Source of the DNA: Methanobacteriaceae archaeon UBA349
GTDB lineage: Archaea; Methanobacteriota; Methanobacteria; Methanobacteriales; Methanobacteriaceae
Reading direction: 5' to 3'
Length of the DNA: 36,961 bases
Assembly: GCA_002509745.1 (NCBI GenBank)
Contig: DAWK01000104.1
Location: 1 to 36,961, forward strand
The notes below the pieces were generated by a model. The model did no database searches. It saw nothing but the letters and a program-made list of their open reading frames with translations, and was not told the origin of the DNA. Position numbers and translations under genes: made by a program. Positions 24,483-34,271 of the stretch are shown piece by piece; the first letter of the stretch is position 1; every line of letters begins with the position of its first letter.

Positions 24483-24767
24483 TTATGTCCTGAAATTAAC
24501 ATCCAAAAAAGGCTCAAGAACTTCAAAAGAATGTTCAATGGCCTCATCAACAATATCAGGATTCACTGCAGATAGATCGTCCAATGAAAGATCTATGCTA
24601 ATGTCAACATCAAGTTTTTCTGCGTAAGAAAGTTCAACCTTAATATCAAGGTCATTAATCTCTTTTTGAGAAACTTTTTGTGAAATAAAATTTTGAGCAG
24701 AAGAAGAAATAAAATCAGATATCTGGTTTAAATCTTCTTGCGTCAAATTTTTGAGCTTATTTTTCAA
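24483..24767 (-). CDS. DUF3194 protein
   Basis: This 94-residue acidic protein of the DUF3194 family is of unknown role and is commonly found next to prefoldin beta in methanogens. It shows a helical N-terminus (NLTQEDLNQISDFIS), two strands (DLDIKVEL and DVDISIDLSLDDL) and a helical C-terminus. It begins 4 bp after the prefoldin stop, so it is certainly cotranscribed and its function may touch protein folding or the KEOPS/ribosome genes upstream. Confidence 0.8.
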   Translation of the reverse strand: MKNKLKNLTQEDLNQISDFISSSAQNFISQKVSQKEINDLDIKVELSYAEKLDVDISIDLSLDDLSAVNPDIVDEAIEHSFEVLEPFLDVNFRT

Positions 24768-24771
24768 TTAA

Positions 24772-25131
24772 TTACATCCCAGGAGTTATTCCAGCACCTT
24801 GCATGGCTTCCTGTATGGAAGCTTGCATCTCTTGGAGTTTGCTCATAACTCTTTCTTCTTGACGGGAAATGGTTTTTTCTCTAAGTTTAAGAGTTTCCAC
24901 CTTATCTTCCAGTTCGGTGTTGATTTCAGTTTTATCAACTTTGACCAATAGATTTCCAGCAGATTTATAAACATCAGCCTCATCATCAGCTTTTTTGAGT
25001 TCTTCTAATGCTTTTTGGGTTTCCTGAATTTGTACTTCAACAGTTTGTTTCTGCATGGAGATGGCCTGAGCCTGTTGTTGTAGTTGTTGGAATTGAGATA
25101 GTTGGTGTTGAATATTTTGTGGTACTTCCAT
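24772..25131 (-). CDS. pfdB: prefoldin subunit beta
   Basis: The beta subunit of prefoldin, the hexameric jellyfish-shaped chaperone that hands unfolded proteins to the thermosome. Its 119 residues are the family norm: two long coiled-coil helices (about 5-45 and 70-110) rich in Gln, Glu and Lys joined by a short beta hairpin ([16 protein letters not shown]). The start follows GAGGTGAAAAA. It sits in the conserved string Brix-Pcc1-prefoldin-DUF3194. The alpha subunit is not in the window. Confidence 0.95.
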   Translation of the reverse strand: MEVPQNIQHQLSQFQQLQQQAQAISMQKQTVEVQIQETQKALEELKKADDEADVYKSAGNLLVKVDKTEINTELEDKVETLKLREKTISRQEERVMSKLQEMQASIQEAMQGAGITPGM

Positions 25132-25287
25132 TTTTTCACCTCATAATAATTTAGAATGATTTTAAAATATTAATGCCATTTAATCTATTGATTCATAGAT
25201 CATTATATATTTCTAAATTAATTTTATAAATTCATTTTGGAATCTATTAATTGAATTAATATAAAACTATATCACATTTATATTATA

Positions 25288-25563
25288 TCAATAATCCTCT
25301 TTTTGAAGGTCCAAAACATCTAGAGATAACATGATCCATTTAATAGAAGAATTTAAAGATGCTCTAAAAGAAGCTGAATCTTTAGACTTAATTTTAAGGA
25401 AAATAGACTTCCCTTTAACTAACATCTCCATTGAAGAACGTTGTGAAGGAGAACTGATGATTTCAGGGTTAACTGAAGTAAATACTACTTGGGCTTGTAA
25501 ATTGCTATCAAGTACTATCTCAATTTCACTTTCCACAGACTTTAATGGAGTATTCTGAATCAA
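25288..25563 (-). CDS. pcc1: KEOPS complex subunit Pcc1
   Basis: Pcc1 is the small dimerising subunit of KEOPS, which makes the t6A base of tRNAs decoding ANN codons. The 91 residues show the family's core: two N-terminal strands, the RSSMEMLVKGKSIFLKIKSKD strand region and the helix FRASLNSSIKWIMLSLDV. The start is TTG at 25563 after GGAGATTGTATT. It lies between brix and pfdB, where it is usually found in Methanobacteriales, with about 155 bp of AT-rich spacer before pfdB. Confidence 0.85.
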   Translation of the reverse strand: MIQNTPLKSVESEIEIVLDSNLQAQVVFTSVNPEIISSPSQRSSMEMLVKGKSIFLKIKSKDSASFRASLNSSIKWIMLSLDVLDLQKEDY

Positions 25564-25611
25564 AATACAATCTCCAGATTATAATTAATAATAGATTTAA
25601 TTATCAAATAA

Positions 25612-26166
25612 TCAATCTTTTGAACTATTTTCAAGCTTAAAATTCTTAATAAAAATTTTAAATCCAGTGCAAATGCCTTTTTTATCAAAAACATCTAAAA
25701 TAGCCTTATAATCTTGTTTTGAATCATTAGATTTGGAATCTTTGATTGTTATAAGATTTGATTCTTGAAAATCTTCAAAATCCAAGTCATTTTTATCTGC
25801 TTCAGATTCAAAATCATTTACTGTTTTTAATTGAAGGATATCCCCTAAAATGGCCATTTCTTCAAAGTCACATTTAAATGACAAATCCTCTTTTTGAATA
25901 TTGATTCTTTTCTCAGGTAAGGCCACATTTATTGTCATAGAAATAATTTCTAATCCGTCCTTATTAAAAAAGGTGATCTTACTGGGATTGCCATTATACT
26001 CAAAAACAACTGCCAAATAGGAATATCCTAAATTGGCTGCCTTTAAAAGAACGTCCCTCATACTCATTTTACCACGATTAGTGTATTCAGAAATGAAAAC
26101 ACGATTTAAATACTGGCAAAAAGATCTGGTACGTTTAGAAGGTTTTCTTGAAGTTGTAATTAACAT
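25612..26166 (-). CDS. Brix-domain rRNA biogenesis protein
   Basis: This archaeal Brix (Imp4-like) protein of 184 residues probably helps 18S-type rRNA processing and ribosome assembly. It starts with LITTSRKPSKRTRSFC, the usual Brix opening, followed by a conserved DVLLKAANLGYSYLAVV helix-strand. A Glu/Asp/Ser-rich segment at about 120-155 is less conserved and looks like a local insertion. The gene lies after rpoP in the ribosome/exosome cluster. Confidence 0.88.
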   Translation of the reverse strand: MLITTSRKPSKRTRSFCQYLNRVFISEYTNRGKMSMRDVLLKAANLGYSYLAVVFEYNGNPSKITFFNKDGLEIISMTINVALPEKRINIQKEDLSFKCDFEEMAILGDILQLKTVNDFESEADKNDLDFEDFQESNLITIKDSKSNDSKQDYKAILDVFDKKGICTGFKIFIKNFKLENSSKD

Positions 26167-26230
26167 AAAATCTCAGATAAAATAGTTAGAATAAAGAGGG
26201 TTAATAAGGATTAAAATATTAATAATTACC

Positions 26231-26362
26231 TTATCTTCCTTTTATAGTCCTTTTAACAGTGGGAACTTCTTTAAAGAGAATTCTGTATCTGCATCTAGGA
26301 CATTTATTTTCCATGTACCCTTTAGGGTCAATTATAGCTCCACATTCAGCACATTTATACAA
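26231..26362 (-). CDS. rpoP: RNA polymerase subunit P (Rpo12)
   Basis: This tiny zinc-ribbon subunit of RNA polymerase has 43 residues and stabilises the enzyme's assembly platform. It has CxxC pairs in KCAECG (4-7) and KCPRCR (21-24) and a basic tail ending KRTIKGR, typical of the family. The start is TTG at 26362 with GGAGG 9 nt before; the GGAGG lies over the end of the L37Ae gene, whose stop is 1 bp upstream. The gene is short and easily missed by ORF finders. Confidence 0.9.
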   Translation of the reverse strand: MYKCAECGAIIDPKGYMENKCPRCRYRILFKEVPTVKRTIKGR

Positions 26363-26363
26363 A

Positions 26364-26633
26364 TCATGAACCTCCAATAATCCGTTTTATGTTTCTGGTA
26401 GCGGTTTTACCCATAGGAGTAACAGGTACGTATGCTCCGCCAGTGAAGACAGCGCCACACTTTCTACATTTCCATATACAACTGCTAACTCTTTTAACAG
26501 CAGGTCGATCACATGTAGGGCATACATGTTTCTTTTTCATGTTTTCTTCGATTTGTTTTACAGTTCTTTTGGCTTTACGACCGTATCTTGCACCAAATCT
26601 TCCTGTAATACCAACTTTTTTGGTTCTTGCCAT
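26364..26633 (-). CDS. rpl37ae: ribosomal protein eL43 (L37Ae)
   Basis: This large-subunit zinc-ribbon protein of 89 residues starts [14 protein letters not shown] at the ATG preceded by GGAGTGATTCAA; a longer frame from 26642 adds three residues without a ribosome site. The four zinc cysteines are seen in CPTCD and CRKCG. rpoP follows with translational coupling. A leader with two hairpins precedes it. Confidence 0.95.
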   Translation of the reverse strand: MARTKKVGITGRFGARYGRKAKRTVKQIEENMKKKHVCPTCDRPAVKRVSSCIWKCRKCGAVFTGGAYVPVTPMGKTATRNIKRIIGGS

Positions 26634-26693
26634 TTGAATCACTCCGAGTAAATTTTACAATTTATAAATGATAAGCCTCAAACTCATCATCAA

Positions 26694-26733
26694 TTCCCAA
26701 ATAAATGGGAAATGAATCACTGAATTAGTGATT
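26694..26733 (-). promoter_or_regulatory. two hairpins in the L37Ae leader
   Basis: In the 350-bp gap 26634-26983, two adjacent stems, TTCCCA / TGGGAA (26694-26711) and AATCACT / AGTGATT (26715-26733), fall between TATA-like boxes (about 26805-26840) and the gene. They could be a ribosomal-protein autoregulation site. The rest of the gap is AT-rich and shows nothing else. Confidence 0.35.
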
Positions 26734-26983
26734 AACACTGAAAAACTGACAATTTCTGAAATTAATTGCAGTTACTATGATATAAAATAACCTTTCTTTT
26801 GTTAAATAGTGATATATAGAGTTAATAAGTTCTATATAACAGCTAAAAAAGTAAAAATTACTTTAGTATCGTGAATTAGTTTATTATGCCAATATTAAAT
26901 GATCGACAAAATAATTTAGTAATTTAAAATTTAATTAAAGAAATATATAAATGTTAGGTTTAAAAATTGAAATTGATGGTTAA

Positions 26984-27772
26984 TTATGGTAAATATTCCA
27001 TCAATTCTTTAGTTTTTTCCTCAGTAATTTTTACAGCATTCATTATTTCTTCTTTAGTTAAAGGAGTTGCTCCACCTTTTTGAAGGGCACATATATTTCC
27101 AGATTCAGTCATACCAATGGAAAGTCTAGCAGAAAGGATTTCCTCTTCTGCAAGAGAAGGATCCAAAACCATCTGTTCACCAATTTTAGCAAAAGTACAC
27201 ATTAATGCCTTTTCTCTAATTGGAAGAGGTTCCTTGTTTTCATAGTCAATAACTATTTCATCATCTACCATAGTGGCCTTGGGAATCCTGGTATTTAACA
27301 AAGCAGCAACTGCACCTAAAACCGCAGCATCCATTAAATTTCCATCGTAATCAAGTATGTGTAAGTCAATAAAAATCATCCAAACCTTCTTTCCTTCAAT
27401 CAGGCATAGCTTTTCCAGGTCCACCATCTGACTTTCTCTGATACAGCGGTCTGTGACCCGGGCTAGCTCCACAGATTTTTCATCCGGAGGTCCTGGTTCA
27501 AATTCTGGTGCTGCCATAGGTAGTAATTCAGAATTAGTCATTATAACCCCAACATTAGGAGTATCAGGGAATGGAGAACCTAGTTGAGATTTAGTACCTA
27601 CAATAATCTGAGAATTTCCAATCTTAACCCTGGCAGAGCCTTCAGCTTTAGAAATTACACCAGTTTCCAGTGAAATTTCACGATATTCATCCAAAGCTCG
27701 GCTATCCGGACGTTCTAAATTATTGATAAGGTCAGTTATACTTTTGCGAGTTATTTCAGGAACAACATTCAT
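26984..27772 (-). CDS. rrp42: exosome subunit Rrp42
   Basis: Rrp42 is the non-catalytic RNase PH-fold subunit that forms the hexameric ring of the archaeal exosome with Rrp41. From ATG 27772 (after GGTGAGTAAA) it has 262 residues, normal for the family. A longer frame from 27784 overlaps rrp41 but lacks a site. The fold is plain in [21 protein letters not shown] and [21 protein letters not shown]. Immediate adjacency to rrp41 fits stoichiometric production. Confidence 0.95.
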   Translation of the reverse strand: MNVVPEITRKSITDLINNLERPDSRALDEYREISLETGVISKAEGSARVKIGNSQIIVGTKSQLGSPFPDTPNVGVIMTNSELLPMAAPEFEPGPPDEKSVELARVTDRCIRESQMVDLEKLCLIEGKKVWMIFIDLHILDYDGNLMDAAVLGAVAALLNTRIPKATMVDDEIVIDYENKEPLPIREKALMCTFAKIGEQMVLDPSLAEEEILSARLSIGMTESGNICALQKGGATPLTKEEIMNAVKITEEKTKELMEYLP

Positions 27773-27773
27773 T

Positions 27774-28493
27774 TTACTCACCATACCTTTTCTTTAAGGC
27801 ATCTTGCTGAACTTTACTAATGGCTTGGCATCCTTCTACTGCAAGATCAATTGCTTTTTCGAATTCTCCAGCATTTAAACTACCATCACTTTGTAAAAGA
27901 GTAATTTCCCCACTGCGTGGCATGATAGCAACGGGTACATCAGCTTGACCTTCTTTATCTTCAACTTCTGAAAGATCAAGAACAATTTGGTCGTTGACTT
28001 TACCAGAAGCACAGGCCACAACCATGTCTTTCATGGGAATACCTGCATCTGCTAGAGCCACTGATGCTGCAGTTATCCCTGCACACCGAGTTCCACCTTC
28101 TGCCTCTAATACTTCAATGAAAATATCAATTAAAGCTCTTGGATATTTTTCAAGAAGTATGGATGGTTGGAGGGCCTCTGCAGTCACTTTAGAAATTTCC
28201 ACCGATCTTCTATCAGGGCCTGGTCTTTTCCTATCATCTACTGAAAATGGAGCCATGTTATATCTACAACGGATATAGGCCCTATCTGGGCGTTGGAATC
28301 TGCGAATATGCGATTCTTTTGGACCGTAAACAGCCACAAGTATTTTATTTCCACCAAATTCTAAATATGCTGAGCCATCAGCTCTTTCTAAAACGCCTGC
28401 TTCAATTTTCAAGGGACGTAATTCATCAAAAGCTCTTCCATCTTCCCTTGATTTTGCCCCTAAATTAGTATCTTCTGTGATGATAATAATCAC
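27774..28493 (-). CDS. rrp41: exosome catalytic subunit Rrp41
   Basis: Rrp41 carries the phosphorolytic 3'-5' exonuclease site of the archaeal exosome. About 239 residues with the RNase PH fold: [16 protein letters not shown] at the start, [18 protein letters not shown], and the catalytic Asp region [11 protein letters not shown] near residue 180. The GTG at 28493 lies inside the only ribosome site (GAGGTGAT), which also covers the rrp4 stop. It may start at that GTG by coupled re-initiation, or at ATC/ATT codons 3-5 nt beyond the site. Confidence 0.96.
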   Translation of the reverse strand: MIIIITEDTNLGAKSREDGRAFDELRPLKIEAGVLERADGSAYLEFGGNKILVAVYGPKESHIRRFQRPDRAYIRCRYNMAPFSVDDRKRPGPDRRSVEISKVTAEALQPSILLEKYPRALIDIFIEVLEAEGGTRCAGITAASVALADAGIPMKDMVVACASGKVNDQIVLDLSEVEDKEGQADVPVAIMPRSGEITLLQSDGSLNAGEFEKAIDLAVEGCQAISKVQQDALKKRYGE

Positions 28494-29551
28494 CTCTTAA
28501 ACTGATTAAAATTAAATTTAGATTCAATTATTTTACGAGGGAGAGAACTTTTCTCATCTTTTGGAGTTTTTTCTTCAGTAGATTCATCTGAATCTTCAGA
28601 TTTTTCATCTACTTCATCTTTTTCCTGCGCTTCCTTCTCTTCTGCGCTTTCTCCCTCTTCAGCATCGTCTTCATCTTTATGGACATTTTGCTGAGTTTCC
28701 TGATCTTTTTGACCAGATTCTAATTGATCTTCTTCTTGGCCTTCATCTTCTTCAATTGCAGATTCATCCGATTCAGATTCTTTTAAATCAGTATGCTCCT
28801 CATCGGGTTTGTTGCCCAATTCAGTTTCCAGTTTATCTTCTACTGATTGAAGAATTTCATGGTTATCATCAGATTCAACCTTTTCACCCGTTAATTCAGC
28901 CAGTGAATCTCGTACCCTATCTGTCAGTCCAGAAGTGTGGGCCTGCTCTTCAATCATTTTTATGACTTTCTCAGCAATTCTTTCCATTTCTGGCTGTCCT
29001 TTGACCCATACCACACCATTTTGACCAACAACAATGTCACAGTGAGTTTTATCCTTGATCATATTAATCATGGATCCTTTTTTACCGATAAGTCTAGGTA
29101 CCTTAGTAGGAGTGATATAAACTAATATTCCGCCCTTAAATTTGCCTAATCCACGACCTTTTAATCCAAGTTTGACCTTTTTAACTTCATCAACATCAAT
29201 TACTCTCAAAAAAAGGACGTCCCCAACATCAAAGACTTTTTCAAGTTCCCTTTTTTCTTTTCCAAATACTTCTGATGCTGGTAAAAGACCAGAGTAAGGT
29301 GAATTAATATCTAATCCCCACATAGAGAATCTTATGTCATTGATTTCTCCAATAACCACATCCCCTCTTTTAGGAAGGTATTTACTTTGTAGCGGAATTA
29401 CACTAATTTTCTTATTTCTAATAGAAACTAAGCCTACTACCGAAGAGCATATTTTATTTTCTTCCCTGAAAGTTCCTCGACCAGCGTGAAAATCGTCTTC
29501 CGCCAGCACTTCACCAGGAACTACAAGGTCCTTATCTTTTATTAATATCAC
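28490..29551 (-). CDS. rrp4: exosome cap subunit Rrp4 with long acidic tail
   Basis: Rrp4 is the RNA-binding cap of the exosome with S1 and KH domains. Residues 1-215 cover the family: [12 protein letters not shown] at the start, an S1 domain (about 65-140) and a KH domain with [15 protein letters not shown] (about 150). After about residue 225 comes an extra ~125-residue Glu/Asp/Ser/Gln-rich tail ending in a basic KFNFNQFKR. Archaeal Rrp4 proteins are usually near 230-250 residues, so the tail is a marked extension. It starts at GTG 29551 after GGAGGCATAAT and overlaps rrp41 by 4 bp. Confidence 0.95.
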   Translation of the reverse strand: MILIKDKDLVVPGEVLAEDDFHAGRGTFREENKICSSVVGLVSIRNKKISVIPLQSKYLPKRGDVVIGEINDIRFSMWGLDINSPYSGLLPASEVFGKEKRELEKVFDVGDVLFLRVIDVDEVKKVKLGLKGRGLGKFKGGILVYITPTKVPRLIGKKGSMINMIKDKTHCDIVVGQNGVVWVKGQPEMERIAEKVIKMIEEQAHTSGLTDRVRDSLAELTGEKVESDDNHEILQSVEDKLETELGNKPDEEHTDLKESESDESAIEEDEGQEEDQLESGQKDQETQQNVHKDEDDAEEGESAEEKEAQEKDEVDEKSEDSDESTEEKTPKDEKSSLPRKIIESKFNFNQFKR

Positions 29552-29605
29552 ATTATGCCTCCTTTTCTATATGAAAGCCATATGAGAATAGGAAAAAGAA
29601 GAAGT

Positions 29606-30310
29606 TTATTTAATAACTTTGGTATCCACATTCCCGCCTGTGAGTTCACTCATTTTTTGATGGAAACTATCTTGCAGGCCTCCAGGTATTTCAACCACAG
29701 CTATCCATGATCCATCTTGCTGCCATTCCTCTTTGTATATTCTTCCAAATTTAGATATGGCTGTATATGCGCCACCGGCAAATTCACCAGGCATCATAAC
29801 TGCCATTTTCACCTTTTCAAATCTAATTGGAATTTTAATCCGAATAGCTTTCAGAACAATATTTATCTGCTCATCAACAGTTTTAAATGGATCAATATGA
29901 ACTTTTGCTTCTTCCATGGCCTTTTCAATTCTCTTTGGTGGATGAGGAAAGCCTGTTTGAGGATTAATAGCCTCCCTAGCTATTTTAGCAACAATTTGTT
30001 TGTGCTTATCCTCTAGCATTTCCCTGCGCTGTTGGGCAGTGAGCTGGATTTGTCCCTTCTGAATAATTAACTCTGCAACTTCCAAGGGATCCGTGCTCTG
30101 AAATACTTTAAGCATACCTTCCTCAGACGCTTTATCACCCTTTTTAGCATCTTTAAAAATTTCTTCCACTGCAAGAACTGTTTCTATTTCTATCCTAGAT
30201 TCATTAGATCCTTTCTTATATTCTGCAGAAAGATCAGGATCCACAAAAATCTCGAATCGTTCCCCATGGGATTCCAAACGGGCAATAACTGCATCTTCAA
30301 GATTAACCAT
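29606..30310 (-). CDS. sbds: ribosome maturation protein SBDS/Sdo1 homologue
   Basis: The archaeal SBDS protein of 234 residues is linked to late large-subunit maturation and release of the anti-association factor aIF6. It shows the three domains: N-terminal FYSH (about 1-85, with [15 protein letters not shown]), a helical middle ([17 protein letters not shown]) and a ferredoxin-like C-terminal domain. It lies 5 bp after psmA and 54 bp before rrp4, in the order typical of the archaeal exosome superoperon. Confidence 0.95.
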   Translation of the reverse strand: MVNLEDAVIARLESHGERFEIFVDPDLSAEYKKGSNESRIEIETVLAVEEIFKDAKKGDKASEEGMLKVFQSTDPLEVAELIIQKGQIQLTAQQRREMLEDKHKQIVAKIAREAINPQTGFPHPPKRIEKAMEEAKVHIDPFKTVDEQINIVLKAIRIKIPIRFEKVKMAVMMPGEFAGGAYTAISKFGRIYKEEWQQDGSWIAVVEIPGGLQDSFHQKMSELTGGNVDTKVIK

Positions 30311-30315
30311 GTTTT

Positions 30316-31062
30316 TTACTCCTCTTCCTCCTTCTCTTTTCTGATGAGAAGTTCTTCTACATGATCTTTAATTTCTTCTTCAGATAATTTCCTGTATTTT
30401 TTGTCTTTAGCATCAATAACAGCTATTTCAACACTTTCAGGAGTTGTTTTTCCTTCAGTGGCTTCGTAAACAGCATCTAGAGCAAGTTCAATTGCATCTG
30501 TAAGAGTAATGTCTTCTTCATATTTCTTTTCAAACTCTTCCATAGCCACTTGTCTTCCAGCACCTATAGCTGTAGCTTTGTACTCTATTAGTGCACCACT
30601 AGGGTCAGTTTCAAATAATCTGCATCCTTTACCATTAACTCCGCCTATTATTAAAGCGGATCCAAAAGGACGCACCCCACCATGCTGAGTGTACATCTGT
30701 TTCATGTCACAAATCTTTTTAGATAGTGTTTCTACACGAATAGGTTCATTATAGGTTATTCTGTTAACCTGAGCTTCTATTCTAGCTTTTTCAATAATAG
30801 CTCTAGCATCTGCCACCAATCCTGATGTAGCAGCGCCAATGTGTTGGTCGATTTGGAATATCTTTTCAATTGATTTAGGTTCGACCAGTTTGCTTGTGGG
30901 TCTTTTATCCACAACAAGCACTATTCCTTCGCTTGATTTAACACCTAATGAAGTTGTACCTCTTTTGACAGCTTCTCTTGCATACTCAACCTGAAATAGT
31001 CTTCCATCTGGACTAAATACAGTAATGGCCCTATCATAACCTGCACTTTGAAGTGGTTGCAT
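30316..31062 (-). CDS. psmA: proteasome subunit alpha
   Basis: The alpha subunit makes the outer rings of the 20S proteasome and gates entry. Its 248 residues start with [23 protein letters not shown], the alpha-type signature. The [28 protein letters not shown] and [16 protein letters not shown] segments are all present. The start follows GAGGTATACAT. It is the first gene of the run psmA-sbds-rrp4-rrp41-rrp42. Confidence 0.97.
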   Translation of the reverse strand: MQPLQSAGYDRAITVFSPDGRLFQVEYAREAVKRGTTSLGVKSSEGIVLVVDKRPTSKLVEPKSIEKIFQIDQHIGAATSGLVADARAIIEKARIEAQVNRITYNEPIRVETLSKKICDMKQMYTQHGGVRPFGSALIIGGVNGKGCRLFETDPSGALIEYKATAIGAGRQVAMEEFEKKYEEDITLTDAIELALDAVYEATEGKTTPESVEIAVIDAKDKKYRKLSEEEIKDHVEELLIRKEKEEEE

Positions 31063-31206
31063 ATGTATACCTCTCTTTTTTATCTTATTTTATGAATGTG
31101 ATTTCTTATTTTTTAGTGACATTTAATTGATTTTAAAATGCTCAATTTCTTTATCAAGACTTATTTTCAAATCAATTTAATAATTTATTAATACTGTGTA
31201 TTTATG

Positions 31207-31578
31207 TTAGGGTCTGGATTTAATAAACTTTTGTGTTGCAGAATGAATGGTTCCAGATAAACCCAGAGTGTGGAAAACTACTTTTTTTCCACGGAAATTT
31301 GTTACTAATGAAAGAGAAGCCCTAACTTTTTCTTCATCTCCCCTATTACAATGCAATATACCTTTTATAATAAAATCATTACCTTTTTGACCACAGTCCC
31401 ATTTTCTCATGAGCCATAGTCTGAATCTACTTGTTTCAGATTCACCATAGAGTTCCAGACACGAATTCCAGATTAAATTGACTAATTCATCCCTAGTTAT
31501 AGATTTTTGGCAAATCAATTCAAATGCAATATACCTTTTTGAACCTCTAAGTGTAGGAGGTAATATTTTAAGTTTCAT
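31207..31578 (-). CDS. rnp2: RNase P protein component 2 (Pop5)
   Basis: One of the protein subunits of archaeal RNase P, which trims tRNA 5' leaders together with its RNA. The 123 residues begin MKLKILPPTLRGSKRYIAFEL, a typical Pop5 opening, with the helix-strand GESETSRFRLWLM and the ILHCNRG strand. It pairs with Rpp30 (the next gene upstream) in the holoenzyme, and the two are adjacent here as in other Methanobacteriales. Confidence 0.92.
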   Translation of the reverse strand: MKLKILPPTLRGSKRYIAFELICQKSITRDELVNLIWNSCLELYGESETSRFRLWLMRKWDCGQKGNDFIIKGILHCNRGDEEKVRASLSLVTNFRGKKVVFHTLGLSGTIHSATQKFIKSRP

Positions 31579-31645
31579 GGATAATCATCTTGTTATATTA
31601 AATATTCTTATAAAAGTACAAAATTGGCTAGAAAATTGATTAATT

Positions 31646-31690
31646 GAATATAATAATAATAATAATAATAATTTAATTTAATTTAATTAA
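31646..31690. repeat. TAA trinucleotide and TTTAA simple repeat
   Basis: About seven TAA units (31651-31671) run into three TTTAA-like units between rnp2 and rnp3. This is a microsatellite-like tract prone to slippage; no role is evident. Confidence 0.7.
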
Positions 31691-31698
31691 TTGTCTGG

Positions 31699-32529
31699 TT
31701 AATTGGCAACTTTCTTGGCCCCAACAATAATAATGTCCTTTCTCTGATTATTGAAATCAACTATATTTTTTGGATTGTTAGAAATAGCTAAATTCACTTC
31801 ATTTTTACTCAATCCAAAACACTGGCTGAGTGCATTTAAATCTTTAGGTTTTCTCAAATCATAAATAGAAACCGCTCCACTGCCAATAATTAGTGGAAAT
31901 TTAAATTTCTTTTGTAATTTAACAATTTCCTGAAAATGCGCCATTATTTTAGATCTAATAGGTGATCTGGCCCTCAGTATGTCGCAAATATTTAATTCAA
32001 TTGCTACATCATTATTAGCAGCCTCTTTAGCAAGAACATGATTAATTCCACAATCCCTACGCTTATAATATGGTCTTGAAAGAATATCAAGCTGAATATT
32101 TTCACATGCAGCACGATTTATCTTTAAATCACCACCAACAGCCATTAAAATATTAGTTTTTTTTCTAGAACTTCTAATCTGCCTTTTTAGATCTTCCGAA
32201 TTTTTCGGGAAAATTTTAATTCCTGGAAAAATCTTAAAAGTTTTCTCAAAATTTAAATTATTATCTGAATTAGAATCTAGATTATATGCGGAATTAGATA
32301 CTGGATTAGAAACAGAATTAGAATCCATAGTTGGTTCTGAATTAATCTCATTTTCAATTTCGGTTAAATATTCTTTTGATTCCTTATAATCATCTTTAGA
32401 ATATAATAAAGAAACACCAGAGTATCCCAATCTTTTTGCTTCAAAAATTAATTTCTTATCAGAGTTATAATTTCTTCCCTGTAGGTGAAAATCGTAAAAT
32501 TTCAATTTAATCAGATAATTCCCGGACAA
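31699..32529 (-). CDS. rnp3: RNase P protein component 3 (Rpp30)
   Basis: Rpp30 is a TIM-barrel RNase P subunit that pairs with Pop5 to support cleavage. At 276 residues it is longer than usual (about 230-245) because of an Asn/Ser-rich stretch near residues 70-95 (SNSVSNPVSNSAYNLDSNSD). Conserved parts are FYDFHLQGR at the start, FPGIKIFPKNSEDLKRQI and AIELNICDILRARSP. The start is TTG at 32529, or the TTG eight codons later that gives MKFYDF; the latter resembles relatives more. Confidence 0.9.
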   Translation of the reverse strand: MSGNYLIKLKFYDFHLQGRNYNSDKKLIFEAKRLGYSGVSLLYSKDDYKESKEYLTEIENEINSEPTMDSNSVSNPVSNSAYNLDSNSDNNLNFEKTFKIFPGIKIFPKNSEDLKRQIRSSRKKTNILMAVGGDLKINRAACENIQLDILSRPYYKRRDCGINHVLAKEAANNDVAIELNICDILRARSPIRSKIMAHFQEIVKLQKKFKFPLIIGSGAVSIYDLRKPKDLNALSQCFGLSKNEVNLAISNNPKNIVDFNNQRKDIIIVGAKKVAN

Positions 32530-32707
32530 TTGCCCCTTTGTAAAATTTAATTAATAATATTTTAATGAATTGAATATTTTATAATTTAAGATTTATAATT
32601 TAATGATAATTTAAATTAGTGATTAATTAATAAATTTAGAGTAATATCAATATAATCAATATAATTAGTTGAATATTAATTAAGTTAATATAAAATCAAT
32701 ACAATAA

Positions 32708-33133
32708 TTAATCCGTTTCAAATATTTGGTGAGCTATTCTAATGGCCACATCTTTTTTAGCAGGATAGGCTGCAATTTTTATTCGAACGTGTATAGAATC
32801 ACCATGTCCTACCACTTTCCAATTCCCTTTTAAAGCTTCCTGCTTATCAAATCTAAGAAAGAAATTTCCATTATCATCCATTTTTTTTTCAAAATCATAG
32901 GATATTTTTATAATATCTTCTTTATTCATTTCTCGAAGTTTTTGAATAAATTCTTTGATTTCCCGTTTTTTAGTTATTTTTTGACTTAAAATTGTAACTG
33001 GATTGAGATAATAACCTTCTGTATGTTCTATTTCAGGTTCAGCCCGGGAAAATATAGTCTTTAATGACTCTTCAACCTTTTCTGGCCTTTCAGTACCTTG
33101 GATAAAAACCCTATATGAAATATTGTGGATCAT
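32708..33133 (-). CDS. PF01877-type RNA-binding protein
   Basis: A 141-residue protein of the archaeal RNA-binding (DUF54) family, long suspected to be linked to the exosome because of its place in this gene string. It has alternating strands and helices, with VFIQGTERPEKVEESLKTI at the front and HVRIKIAAYPAKKDVAIRIAH at the end. The ATG at 33133 gives MIHNISYRVF; the longer frame from TTG 33142 adds only MIK. It lies between rnp3 and the L15e gene. Confidence 0.85.
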   Translation of the reverse strand: MIHNISYRVFIQGTERPEKVEESLKTIFSRAEPEIEHTEGYYLNPVTILSQKITKKREIKEFIQKLREMNKEDIIKISYDFEKKMDDNGNFFLRFDKQEALKGNWKVVGHGDSIHVRIKIAAYPAKKDVAIRIAHQIFETD

Positions 33134-33369
33134 TTTAATCAACTTGAATCAGGAAATTAATAAATAAGAAATTTTAATAAGTTAAATTATAACTCATTTT
33201 AGCTCATTTACGGAGATTATTACTTTTAATTTTCAAATAGTAATGAATAAATAGGTTTATTGATAATTAGAACAGAAGATTGGTTTTTTTTATAAAACTG
33301 ATATTCTATGAAAATAGTATAATCGATAATTAAGATAAAAAAAGAGGAAAAAGTAAGAAATCTAAAAGA

Positions 33370-33915
33370 TTATCTTAATTTTTCAGCACCTTTTCCTTTA
33401 TTACGGAGACCTCTGGACTTTTTACCTTGACTGGTTAAGCCACGGAAAGCCCGTCCGGTGTGTTGTTTTTCACAGATCCAATTGATTTTAGGATCACTTT
33501 TAATAACAGGATGGTTAGGGTCAACTAAAATAACTTCATAGTATTTATGTTTACCATCTGCCCATACCCAGTAAGAATTTAACACTTCCATATTTGGGAA
33601 TTTTCTGGCGACTCTCTCTTCAGCAATCCTTTGTATGGACTTTTTAGGAGTAATCTTTTTAATACCCATTCTTTTAGGCTTACGACCTGCTTTGAATCGG
33701 CTTTTTCTTCGTCCACCACGCCTAACGCGAGTTCGGACAACAACGTAACCTCTTTTGGCCTTGTAACCTAAGGATCGAGCTCTGTCGATACGGGTTGGCC
33801 GGTCTATTCTTTGAATTACGCTTTCTCTCCTCCATTGAGGAGCTCTTTCCCACATAAGTTCCCTTACATAGGAATTGTCTGGATTTTTCCATGCATCTCG
33901 TACATATTTATACAT
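33370..33915 (-). CDS. rpl15e: ribosomal protein eL15 (L15e)
   Basis: This very basic large-subunit protein of 181 residues begins [13 protein letters not shown] at ATG 33915, preceded by GAGGTG. The open frame continues 24 codons upstream but that part is a leader, not protein. Family signatures include [21 protein letters not shown] and the conserved C-terminal [19 protein letters not shown]. It opens the minus-strand translation/RNA-processing block. Confidence 0.96.
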   Translation of the reverse strand: MYKYVRDAWKNPDNSYVRELMWERAPQWRRESVIQRIDRPTRIDRARSLGYKAKRGYVVVRTRVRRGGRRKSRFKAGRKPKRMGIKKITPKKSIQRIAEERVARKFPNMEVLNSYWVWADGKHKYYEVILVDPNHPVIKSDPKINWICEKQHTGRAFRGLTSQGKKSRGLRNKGKGAEKLR

Positions 33916-34022
33916 TAATAAACACCTCTTGTTCAGCTTGCGCCACATCCATGGGACATTGTCCCAAAAAGAGTCTTTTCTCGTCAAAATTGACGGTGAT
34001 AAATATTAGTTAAGAGTACTTA
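33916..34022 (-). promoter_or_regulatory. L15e promoter and hairpin leader
   Basis: A TATA-like box (TTTTTAAG, about 34018) lies upstream of a ~90-nt leader that holds two near-perfect palindromes: CGTCAAAATTGACG (33982-33995) and TGGGACATTGTCCCA (33952-33966). The leader is GC-richer than its surroundings. It may bind L15e itself or another ribosomal protein for feedback control (inference). Confidence 0.45.
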
Positions 34023-34084
34023 AAAAGGTTTGGTTTAAAATAGATTTTAAAATGATTTTTTTAAGTTAAAATTAAAGATGAATT

Positions 34085-34228
34085 TTAATTATGTATAAGT
34101 TCATATAAATCAGAAAAAATGGCATTACGTCTAATCCAGGTATAGGAACAATTCCTAATTGCTAAGAAAAAAACTAAAATCGCACTGATCATCAATATAA
34201 GGCCATCTAAAGAATATTGAAAAATCAT
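34085..34228 (-). CDS. 47-residue single-helix membrane protein
   Basis: A short open frame starts at ATG 34228 and ends TAA at 34085. It encodes one hydrophobic helix (about residues 9-24, LILMISAILVFFLAIR) followed by a basic/aromatic stretch (YTWIRRN) and a polar end. It lies about 45 bp after the 210-residue gene and could be cotranscribed. The ribosome site is weak (GGATCAATC). No family recognised. Confidence 0.45.
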   Translation of the reverse strand: MIFQYSLDGLILMISAILVFFLAIRNCSYTWIRRNAIFSDLYELIHN

Positions 34229-34271
34229 GATTGATCCGTAAAAATAAATAAGTAATATAAATAAAATAAAA

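Noticed and set aside
26641..26760. C/D box sRNA with TGATGA and CTGA motifs
   Set aside because: Boxes are at the wrong distances and no terminal stem forms.
31651..31690. CRISPR-like repeat tract
   Set aside because: Only a microsatellite of TAA and TTTAA units; no spaced repeats. No CRISPR array or cas gene is visible in the window.
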